A DNA stretch of 6,416 nucleotides, taken from assembly GCA_014323965.1 (NCBI GenBank), contig JACONB010000104.1, positions 740 to 7,155 of the forward strand. Direction: 5' to 3'. Shown here piece by piece: positions 1 through 5,431 of the stretch. This DNA comes from Prochloron sp. SP5CPC1 (GTDB lineage: Bacteria; Cyanobacteriota; Cyanobacteriia; Cyanobacteriales; Prochloraceae). The position numbers and the translations under genes were made by a program. The notes beneath the pieces were generated by a model, which was not told the origin of the DNA, did not search any database, and worked only from the letters and a program-made list of their open reading frames with translations. The first letter of the stretch is position 1, and every line of letters begins with the position of its first letter.

Positions 1-1199
1 GCCTCCAGAACATTCTCCCGACTATTAAAAGCAGAAATGCGGAAATAACCTTCTCCAGCTGCCCCAAAACCAGAACCGGGAGTTCCTACCACATGAGCAT
101 TTTGCAATAACTTATCAAAGAAGTCCCAACTGGACAAACCCTGGGGAGTTTTCACCCAAACATAGGGAGCGTTTGTACCACCATAAACGGTTAAACCCGC
201 GTTTGTCAAACGCTCACAAATAATCCTGGCATTTTCCAAATAAAAGTCAATCAGCCCCTTAATTTGCTCCTGTCCTTCCTCAGAATAAACAGCCTCCGCA
301 CCCCTTTGCACGATATAAGAAACACCGTTAAACTTAGTACATTGCCGTCGATGCCAAAGTTGCCACAATTCTACCTCAGAACCATTTGCTGCTTTAGCTT
401 TCAGAGTCTTGGGGATGACAGTAAAAGCGCAGCGAGTACCGGTAAAGCCCGCATTCTTGGAGAAAGAACGAAACTCAATGGCACAGTCCCTGGCTCCATC
501 AATTTCGTAGATAGAATGGGGAATATTCTCCTCAGTAATAAAGGCTTCATAAGCAGCATCAAAGAGGATAATGGAACCATGATAGCCAGCATAATCAACC
601 CAAGCTTTCAGGTAGTCAAAACTTGCTACCGCTCCTGTGGGATTATTGGGGAAGCAAAGATAAATTAAATCTACTTTCTCCTGGGGAATATCTGGGGTAA
701 AGTTGTTATCCGCAGTCATGGGTAGATAAACTAAACCCCCATATTTCCCGTCTTGGTTAGCACCAGTATTCCCCGCCATGACGTTGGTATCTACGTAAAC
801 AGGATATACTGGATCTGTGACAGCAATAACATTATTGCTACCAAATATATCTAGAATATTGCCAGTGTCACACTTAGCACCGTCGGAGACAAAGATTTCC
901 GATGCATCGACATGGCACCCCCGGCTTTGAAAATCTGCTTGGGCAATTTTCTCTCGCAACCAGAGATAGCCTTGTTCGGGACCGTAGCCTTTAAAGGTTG
1001 CGCGATCGCCCATTTCTGACACCGCTTTCAGCATCGCCTGGCGACAAGCTGCTGGTAAAGGTTCCGTTACATCTCCGATACCTAGCTTAATAAGCTTCGC
1101 ATCTGGGTTAGCCTGGGCAAAGGCATTAACTCGTCGCGCAATTTCTGGAAATAGGTATCCTGCTTTCAGTTTGAGGTAATTATCGTTAATGGTTGTCAT
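1..1199 (-). CDS. dapL: LL-diaminopimelate aminotransferase (3' end outside window)
   Basis: PLP-dependent class I/II aminotransferase that converts tetrahydrodipicolinate to LL-diaminopimelate with glutamate as amino donor. It supplies lysine and peptidoglycan precursors by the one-step route used by plants, cyanobacteria and Chlamydia; the enzyme is cytosolic. Reading the reverse strand from the ATG at 1199 gives 399 uninterrupted residues beginning MTTINDNYLKLKAGYLFPEI. Visible motifs are GYGPEQGY (71-78), FPNNPTG (183-189), D214 and Y217 in the FDAAYEAF stretch, and the PLP-lysine motif SFSKNAGFTGTR (245-256) with K248 as the Schiff-base lysine and R256 as a phosphate/substrate arginine. 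The family is about 410 residues long, so only about ten C-terminal residues are cut off by the window edge. I read the frame through from both ends and found no frameshift. The gene is divergent from deoC. No clear Shine-Dalgarno precedes the ATG. Confidence 0.96.
   Translation of the reverse strand, partial: MTTINDNYLKLKAGYLFPEIARRVNAFAQANPDAKLIKLGIGDVTEPLPAACRQAMLKAVSEMGDRATFKGYGPEQGYLWLREKIAQADFQSRGCHVDASEIFVSDGAKCDTGNILDIFGSNNVIAVTDPVYPVYVDTNVMAGNTGANQDGKYGGLVYLPMTADNNFTPDIPQEKVDLIYLCFPNNPTGAVASFDYLKAWVDYAGYHGSIILFDAAYEAFITEENIPHSIYEIDGARDCAIEFRSFSKNAGFTGTRCAFTVIPKTLKAKAANGSEVELWQLWHRRQCTKFNGVSYIVQRGAEAVYSEEGQEQIKGLIDFYLENARIICERLTNAGLTVYGGTNAPYVWVKTPQGLSSWDFFDKLLQNAHVVGTPGSGFGAAGEGYFRISAFNSRENVLE
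1002..1009. repeat. HIP1 octamer GCGATCGC
   Basis: Highly iterated palindrome characteristic of many cyanobacterial genomes, here inside dapL (GDRA codons). Confidence 0.9.
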
Positions 1200-1248
1200 T
1201 TTACTCAGGGAGGTTGACGAGGTGACAATAACTTTGTAAGATGGTATC

Positions 1249-1272
1249 GCGCAAAGGCGCAAAGGCGCAAAG
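1249..1272. repeat. Three perfect tandem copies of the octamer GCGCAAAG
   Basis: Positions 1249-1256, 1257-1264 and 1265-1272 are identical GCGCAAAG units. The array sits in the 87-bp spacer between divergent dapL and deoC and ends 14 bp before the deoC start codon. Short tandem repeats of this GCGCAAAG style are familiar in intergenic DNA of filamentous cyanobacteria. Its position would place it within the deoC leader or promoter, but I see no convincing -10/-35 pair in the spacer, and any regulatory role is inference. Confidence 0.9.
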
Positions 1273-1286
1273 TTTCCTGAATAGAG

Positions 1287-1970
1287 ATGGCTGTAACTAA
1301 TTCAGAAATAGATATTGCACCCTATATCGACCATGCCTTGCTTGTACCTGGTGCTACCACAGAACAGGTTGCTCAGTGTTGCACCGCAGCAGAGCGATAT
1401 CATTTTCCCACTGTCTGTGTTTATCCTGTTGCTGTCAGACAAGCTGGGGAACTGTTGCATGACAAAAAAACTAAAGTCTGTACTGTCATTGGTTTTCCCA
1501 CTGGTGCCACTACTTCTGGTGCTAAACTCTATGAAGCCATGGAAGCAGTAGATAATGGTTGCTCGGAGTTAGACGTAGTAATTAACTTGAGTTGGTTGAA
1601 AGAGGGCAAATCAGAACTACTCTACCAAGAAATTGCTCAAATTTGCGAGGAAACGGGAGTCACTGTGAAGGCAGTCTTGGAAACCACCTTGTTGAATAAT
1701 ACGGAAAAACGACTAGCAGCGGAAATCTGTATGGACGCTGGGGTGGCTTTCTTAAAAACCAGTACTGGTTGGTTTGGGGGAGCTACAGTGGAAGATGTGC
1801 GCTTGTTGCGACAAATAACCAAAGGACAGGTGGGAATTAAAGCTTCTGGGGGTATTCGTACCCTAAATGGTGCCATCGCCCTCATTGAAGCAGGAGCAAC
1901 TAGACTGGGTACTTCTCGCGGTGTGGATTTGATTCGCCAGTTAGAAGAAGAAAATGACTCGAACTTATAA
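1287..1970 (+). CDS. deoC: Deoxyribose-phosphate aldolase
   Basis: Class I aldolase (TIM barrel, cytosolic) that cleaves 2-deoxyribose-5-phosphate to glyceraldehyde-3-phosphate and acetaldehyde, the last step of deoxynucleoside salvage. The 227-residue product matches the usual family length of about 220-230. It shows YIDHALL near the N-terminus (13-19), the GFPTGAT motif (69-75), D96 in ELDVVIN, the Schiff-base lysine K157 in FLKTSTG, and the second active-site lysine K185 in GIKASGGIRT. All catalytic positions expected from the E. coli enzyme (D102, K167, K201) are present. The ATG at 1287 fits the family N-terminus; only a weak AGAG lies immediately upstream. The last 17 bases overlap the start of recO, which suggests co-transcription and translational coupling. 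Confidence 0.97.
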   Translation: MAVTNSEIDIAPYIDHALLVPGATTEQVAQCCTAAERYHFPTVCVYPVAVRQAGELLHDKKTKVCTVIGFPTGATTSGAKLYEAMEAVDNGCSELDVVINLSWLKEGKSELLYQEIAQICEETGVTVKAVLETTLLNNTEKRLAAEICMDAGVAFLKTSTGWFGGATVEDVRLLRQITKGQVGIKASGGIRTLNGAIALIEAGATRLGTSRGVDLIRQLEEENDSNL

Positions 1971-2736
1971 AGCTACTGGGATTAATTTGAAAGGAATGCC
2001 CCTGGGGGAAGCAGATCGGTTGCTAACCATTTTAACCCCAGAATATGGCTTAGTTCGAGCCGTTGCTCCCGGTGCGAGGAAATATAAATCCCAACTTCGG
2101 GGTAAGAGCGAATTGTTTCAGGTTAATCAATTGCTCATTGCCAAAGGACAAACCCTTGATAAAATAACCCAAGCCGATACTATCCGCTCCTATCCAGGTT
2201 TGAGTCGAGATTTAGGTAAACTAGCCTCCGGGCAGTATCTCGCCGAATTAGTTCTCGGTTTAGCTCTCAGGGAAATACCTCAGAGGGAATTATACGAATT
2301 GCTCAACGAACACCTGCGTCGCTTAGACAACCTCTCAGAGTCAACTATACCTTATTTAGCTCAGGCAGTTTTTCATTTGTTGGCGATCGCTGGAGTCGCA
2401 CCTCAAGTAAAAGCTTGCTGTCTGAGTAAAAAATCCCTCCAACCGAATTTTAGCCAGCCCAACTGGGAAATAGGGTTTAGTTTCCATGGTGGGGGGGTAG
2501 TAGCTAGAGAGCTAATGAAAGAGGGGAAGATAAATGCTCGACTCGGTGCAGTAGAATTAGCCCTATTGCAACAACTGGGAGAAAAGTCTTTACCCCAACC
2601 CCAAAGAGAGGATATTAATGGTGCTTGGATAAAAGTAGAGCGAGTATTGCGGTATTACGCCCAGTACCAAATCGGTCATCCGATTCGCTCTGCTGCTTTA
2701 ATTCATAACCTAAATGATTTGAGAAAATCAACTTAG
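1954..2736 (+). CDS. recO: DNA repair protein RecO
   Basis: Recombination mediator of the RecFOR pathway. It acts with RecR to load RecA onto SSB-coated single-stranded DNA at gaps and also anneals DNA strands. The 260-residue product has the N-terminal OB-fold region (about 1-80), with the family signatures LGEADRLLTILTPEYGL (17-33) and PGARKYKSQLRG (39-50). An alpha-helical C-terminal domain follows, with YLAELVLGLALRE (95-107), LAIAGVAPQ (143-151) and the FHGGGVV turn (177-183). Many bacterial RecO proteins carry a four-cysteine zinc site; here only the adjacent pair C155-C156 is seen and the second pair after the glycine turn is missing, so metal binding looks doubtful. The ATG lies inside the 3' end of deoC (17-bp overlap), and this start preserves the complete OB-fold. 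No terminator is visible after the stop codon. Confidence 0.93.
   Translation: MTRTYKATGINLKGMPLGEADRLLTILTPEYGLVRAVAPGARKYKSQLRGKSELFQVNQLLIAKGQTLDKITQADTIRSYPGLSRDLGKLASGQYLAELVLGLALREIPQRELYELLNEHLRRLDNLSESTIPYLAQAVFHLLAIAGVAPQVKACCLSKKSLQPNFSQPNWEIGFSFHGGGVVARELMKEGKINARLGAVELALLQQLGEKSLPQPQREDINGAWIKVERVLRYYAQYQIGHPIRSAALIHNLNDLRKST
2383..2390. repeat. HIP1 octamer GCGATCGC
   Basis: Second HIP1 palindrome, within recO in the LAIAG codons. Confidence 0.9.
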
Positions 2737-2805
2737 TTTTGCGTCGTTATAGGTCAAGGGGCGGCGAACAGTCAGTAATATAATTAAACCTCCCTTGTGT
2801 TATTG

Positions 2806-3400
2806 ATGAAACGTTTTATTAGAAATATCGCCCTTGCTATTCTAGCAAGCGTTGCGTTCATAATCTTTTCCATCGACCTATCATGCGCCCTATTCCCCAC
2901 TACCATTACTGAGGGAACCTATGATTGCGGGATAATTCTGGGAGCAGCAGTGACTAGTAATCAGCCGTCCCCGGTTTTTCAAGCACGACTAGATCATGGA
3001 ATTGATCTTTACCAAAAAGGCGTGGTGAAGATATTGATTTTCACAGGTGGGGTAGGAAAAGGAGATCACATGGCGGAAAGCGAAGTGGGAGCAACCTATG
3101 CACAGGATAAGGGAGTACCCGCTTCTGATACTCTCATGGAGAAAACATCTAAAACGACAGTCCAAAATCTACTCGAGGCAAAGAGACTGATGGAAGGGGA
3201 AGGGATAAAAACAAAAAACAGCCTTGATTATTTCGGATCCCTTACATCTGCGCCGCAGCGTCATCATCGCAAAGTGGCTGGAGATGGAAGTCGATGCGTC
3301 AGGGACTCCGTTTTCAAGATATAAGTCGTGGAAGACTAAGTTGCCGTTACTCCTGCGAGAGACATATTTTACTCTTTACTTCAAAATATTTCGGCAGTAA
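2806..3400 (+). pseudogene. YdcF/SanA-type DUF218 protein, frameshifted by a 7-bp duplication
   Basis: DUF218 (YdcF/SanA/ElyC-like) proteins are membrane-anchored envelope proteins whose biochemical role is generally poorly defined. From the ATG at 2806 the product has an N-terminal membrane anchor or uncleaved signal (about 5-25). It then has the DUF218 hallmarks: CGIILGAAV (41-49), PSPVFQARLDHGIDLY (54-69), ILIFTGG (76-82), ESEVGATYAQDKGVP (91-105) and the TTVQN stretch (117-121). After residue 136 the frame is lost and translation ends at 3324 after 36 unrelated residues. Frame 2 downstream carries exactly the missing part: SDPLHLRRS, then the C-terminal LPLLLRETYF segment, ending at the TAA 3398-3400. 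Removing one copy of the tandem AAAAACA (3207-3220) joins GIKT to ALIISDPLHLRR and gives a 195-residue product of normal family length. A GTG at 2797 is an alternative start; neither start has a clear ribosome binding site. The gene may be inactive, phase-variable, or hit by an assembly error. Confidence 0.85.
3207..3220. repeat. Tandem 7-bp duplication AAAAACA x2 inside the DUF218 gene
   Basis: Positions 3207-3213 and 3214-3220 are identical AAAAACA units lying exactly where the DUF218 reading frame breaks. One copy gives an open conserved frame and two copies give a +1 shift. The structure is typical of replication slippage at an A-rich short repeat. Confidence 0.93.
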
Positions 3401-3666
3401 GGAAAGACAAAGAGCTAACAAAAATTTCTTTCAGACTGTTCATAAGATGCTAAGATTCTGGATGACACAAAGTATGCAAACCGATTCTCATGGGACATCT
3501 TATCTCTGGGTCAAACTCAAAAATTTTACTTATATAACGGGGAATATCGGCTCCAATCTCAGATTAACGCTCACTATAGATGGGCAAAAAACCTCTTTTA
3601 CTATGCTCCTTGGTAATATATGGAACTTCAATATCTAAAATACAAAATATTCCCCGTATTAGAAAG
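3401..3666 (+). other. Gene-poor stretch with decayed coding-like fragments
   Basis: No complete gene is convincing here on either strand. Frame 2, the same frame as the restored DUF218 tail, is open from 3446 to a TAA at 3614-3616. It has no ATG start and reads as a plausible soluble peptide rich in Tyr, Trp, Asn and Gln (for example KFYLYNGEYRLQ and RWAKNLFYYAPW). After that stop the same frame has ATG at 3620 and a 20-residue peptide beginning MELQYLKYKIFPVLERW, ending at 3682. I recognise no family. The absence of a start, the in-frame stops and the adjoining broken gene suggest debris of a degraded gene, but chance open frames cannot be excluded. A longer open frame through 3294-3638 in another phase overlaps the DUF218 tail and looks spurious. 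Confidence 0.35.
3537..3657. repeat. 11-bp perfect inverted repeat enclosing 99 bp
   Basis: ACGGGGAATAT at 3537-3547 is exactly reverse-complementary to ATATTCCCCGT at 3647-3657. The complementarity does not extend outward or inward. The enclosed 99 bp contains no gene. I see no clear target-site duplication on the flanks, so a miniature mobile element is possible but unsupported. A large RNA stem is also conceivable. Confidence 0.55.
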
Positions 3667-3951
3667 ATGGCGATCGCATTAGGATATGCTAACTTTATGC
3701 CTGTTCTATCTGCTATACTGATGATAGGTCAAACTCAACCCTTTAAATGCAGCGGTCAGTCAATCGTTTTGCTTTTGGCTTTTTGTTGGCTTATTGTCCA
3801 AGTGCTGATAGGACTCATATTATTAGCAGCTAGCTTCGGTTCTTGTCAACCCATGGGAAGTGTTAAAGCGGTGCTGCTTAACTTAGCTTCTATTCCATCC
3901 TTTTTTATGACTGCCACAATCATTCCCCTGCCTGATTGTTACCCCATATAG
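3667..3951 (+). CDS. Small hydrophobic hypothetical protein (uncertain gene)
   Basis: This open frame of 94 residues begins MAIALGYANF and is strongly hydrophobic. The likely membrane segments are about 33-56 (SIVLLLAFCWLIVQ onward) and 66-87 (KAVLLNLASIPSFF onward), with a weaker one near 11-21. No family is recognised and no conserved motif is evident. The upstream AGAAAG is a poor ribosome binding site. A caution is that the ATG sits directly against a HIP1 octamer (ATGGCGATCGC), a combination that often creates false starts in cyanobacteria. The frame stays open upstream to 3580, but that extension does not look protein-like. It lies between the broken DUF218 gene and the MFS gene and may be a real small membrane protein, a remnant, or noncoding. 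Confidence 0.4.
   Translation: MAIALGYANFMPVLSAILMIGQTQPFKCSGQSIVLLLAFCWLIVQVLIGLILLAASFGSCQPMGSVKAVLLNLASIPSFFMTATIIPLPDCYPI
3670..3677. repeat. HIP1 octamer GCGATCGC
   Basis: Third HIP1 palindrome, directly after the ATG of the 94-residue hydrophobic ORF (ATGGCGATCGC). Three copies in 6.4 kb is far above chance for an octamer and supports a cyanobacterial host. Confidence 0.9.
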
Positions 3952-4048
3952 TCTTTCACTTTCAATTACCCAACCAATCTTGGGTAGCAAAATAAATGAT
4001 TTAGGCTTATTATATATAAGCACAAAATTTGTTGAAAAACACTAAAAA
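3952..4048 (+). promoter_or_regulatory. AT-rich leader of the transporter gene, possible promoter
   Basis: The 97-bp gap before the MFS gene is very AT-rich. The stretch 4008-4019 contains overlapping TATTAT and TATATA candidates for a -10 box. No good -35 element sits at the normal 16-18 bp spacing, so the promoter assignment is weak. No Shine-Dalgarno is visible before the ATG at 4049. Confidence 0.3.
3967..3986. other. Stem-loop TACCCAA / TTGGGTA (6-nt loop)
   Basis: A perfect 7-bp inverted repeat (3967-3973 and 3980-3986) with a 6-nt loop lies 15 bp after the stop codon of the small hydrophobic ORF. No T-run follows on either strand, so it is not a classic intrinsic terminator. It could be a weak terminator, an RNA-stabilising hairpin or an operator for the transporter gene. 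Confidence 0.45.
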
Positions 4049-5428
4049 ATGCCCTTATCCCAATTAGATGACCTTTCAACATCATCTTCAAAAGTAACAT
4101 TTGAAGAGTCGATGAAACCCACCAAACCCAGTAGTGGTTTTATCCCCATCCTCAAAAATCGCCACTTTCTCCTGCTTTGGATAGGTCAAGTATTTTCCCA
4201 ACTAGCAGACAAGATATATCTAGTATTAATGATAGTCCTGATTGAAAGTCATTTTACAGCTGACCCTCATACCATTAGTAGTTGGGGCGGTGCAATTATG
4301 ATTGCCAATACCATACCAGCAGTACTATTTGGTTCTTTAGCAGGGGTTTATGTTGGTCGTTGGTCAAAAAAAGGAGTCTTGGTAGTTTCCAATCTCATCC
4401 GAGGTATGTTAGTATTAACAATACCTCTATTATTATGGGTTTTTCAAGATAAAATTACCTTATTTAATTTGAACTTAGGAGTCATTACCCTTTTTATCAT
4501 AACTTTTAGTATTTCCACCTTTACCCAGTTTTTTGCTCCCGCAGAACAAGCTACCATACCCTTAATTGTCAAATCCAATAACCTCCTTTCTGCCAACTCC
4601 CTGTTTACGACAACTATGATGGGAGCCTTAATTATTGGTTTGGCCTTAGGCAGTCCATTATTAGAACTAGCGGGTAACTGGCATATTGGTAAAGAATTTG
4701 TGGTGGGTGGTTCCTATATCATAGCAGGATTTTTACTCCTATTGTTGCAAACGGGAGAAAAAACAATTCGACACCCTCAGGAAACCAAAGAAGAAAGTAA
4801 CCACGTTTTGCAAGATATTCGCTCTGGGATTATTTACCTGCAAAAAAATCATACCGTGGGCAATGCCTTGATTCAATTGATAATCTTATTTTGTATCTTT
4901 GCTGCTTTAGCTGTCTTAGCCCTGAGTATAGCGGAACAAATTCCCACATTAAAAGCAGAACAATTTGGTTTCCTGCTGGCAGCAGGAGGTGTAGGCATGG
5001 CTGGTAGTGCAGCTATACTCGGTCAGTGGGGTGAAAAGTTTTCTCCCACTCACCTAAGTTTCTGGGGTTTAATAGGGGTAGCAGGTTCCCTAGTGGGTTT
5101 ATCCTTTTATACTCATCAACTAGGGATGACCTTATTTATGACAGCATTGTTAGGATGGTTTGGGGCTTTTGTGGCAGTACCCATGCAAACCACCATTCAA
5201 GCGGAAACTCCGGAAAATATGCGGGGAAAAGTCTTTGGCTTGCAGAATAATGCGGTGAATATTGCTCTCTCCTTACCCCTAGCTTTAGCAGGAGTAGCTG
5301 AAAATTGGTTTGGCTTAGAACGAGTATTGCTGGGTTTAGCTATCCTAGCCCTAGTGGGGGGGGTTCTAACCTGGTATATTTCAGATCGAATGAAATCAAA
5401 ATTCTCATTTCTAACTCGGATCGACTGA
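4049..5428 (+). CDS. MFS transporter, EntS/MFS_3-like
   Basis: Inner-membrane major facilitator protein of 459 residues, the usual size for a 12-helix member. A polar Ser/Thr-rich N-terminus of about 30 residues precedes the family start FIPILKNRHFLLLWIGQVFSQLAD (31-54). Hydrophobic helices follow, for example near 80-101, 109-131, 143-161, 188-206, 219-234, 270-293, 305-325, 336-353, 358-379, 400-416 and 424-444, with a central cytoplasmic loop at about 235-265. The loop after helix 2 reads GSLAGVYVGRWSKK (95-108); the Asp normally found in the DR-x-x-R/K part of MFS motif A is Gly here. The late motif MRGKVFGLQN (391-400) matches the conserved post-helix-10 loop of this subfamily. The substrate is unknown; relatives export siderophores or drugs. 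A second ATG at 4112 (residue 22) is a possible start and would skip most of the polar leader. The glycosyltransferase gene starts 3 bp after the stop codon, suggesting an operon. Confidence 0.88.
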   Translation: MPLSQLDDLSTSSSKVTFEESMKPTKPSSGFIPILKNRHFLLLWIGQVFSQLADKIYLVLMIVLIESHFTADPHTISSWGGAIMIANTIPAVLFGSLAGVYVGRWSKKGVLVVSNLIRGMLVLTIPLLLWVFQDKITLFNLNLGVITLFIITFSISTFTQFFAPAEQATIPLIVKSNNLLSANSLFTTTMMGALIIGLALGSPLLELAGNWHIGKEFVVGGSYIIAGFLLLLLQTGEKTIRHPQETKEESNHVLQDIRSGIIYLQKNHTVGNALIQLIILFCIFAALAVLALSIAEQIPTLKAEQFGFLLAAGGVGMAGSAAILGQWGEKFSPTHLSFWGLIGVAGSLVGLSFYTHQLGMTLFMTALLGWFGAFVAVPMQTTIQAETPENMRGKVFGLQNNAVNIALSLPLALAGVAENWFGLERVLLGLAILALVGGVLTWYISDRMKSKFSFLTRID

Positions 5429-5431
5429 GCA

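Larger units (their letters stand above)
3509..3738 (+). repeat. Direct repeat pair GGTCAAACTCAA (3509-3520 and 3727-3738)
   Basis: The 12-mer occurs twice, 218 bp apart, in the gene-poor region. In both places it falls in codon phase ggt-caa-act-caa of the open frame present there and encodes GQTQ: LGQTQKF in the upstream fragment and IGQTQPF in the 94-residue ORF. It could be a trace of duplication or of related peptides, or a coincidence. Confidence 0.6.

Noticed and set aside
264..668. 134-residue plus-strand open frame within dapL
   Set aside because: It is antisense to the clear, fully open dapL frame and shows no family features.
3294..3638. 114-residue open frame on the plus strand across the DUF218 tail
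   Set aside because: It overlaps the conserved DUF218 C-terminal frame in another phase, has no recognisable domain and an unlikely composition.
3967..3986. Hairpin as an intrinsic terminator
   Set aside because: No T-run follows on either strand; kept only as an unassigned stem-loop.
5356..5363. G8 tract in the MFS gene (and G7 at 2491-2497 in recO) as possible phase-variation sites
   Set aside because: Both frames continue correctly through the tracts with conserved sequence on both sides, so there is no sign of slippage here.
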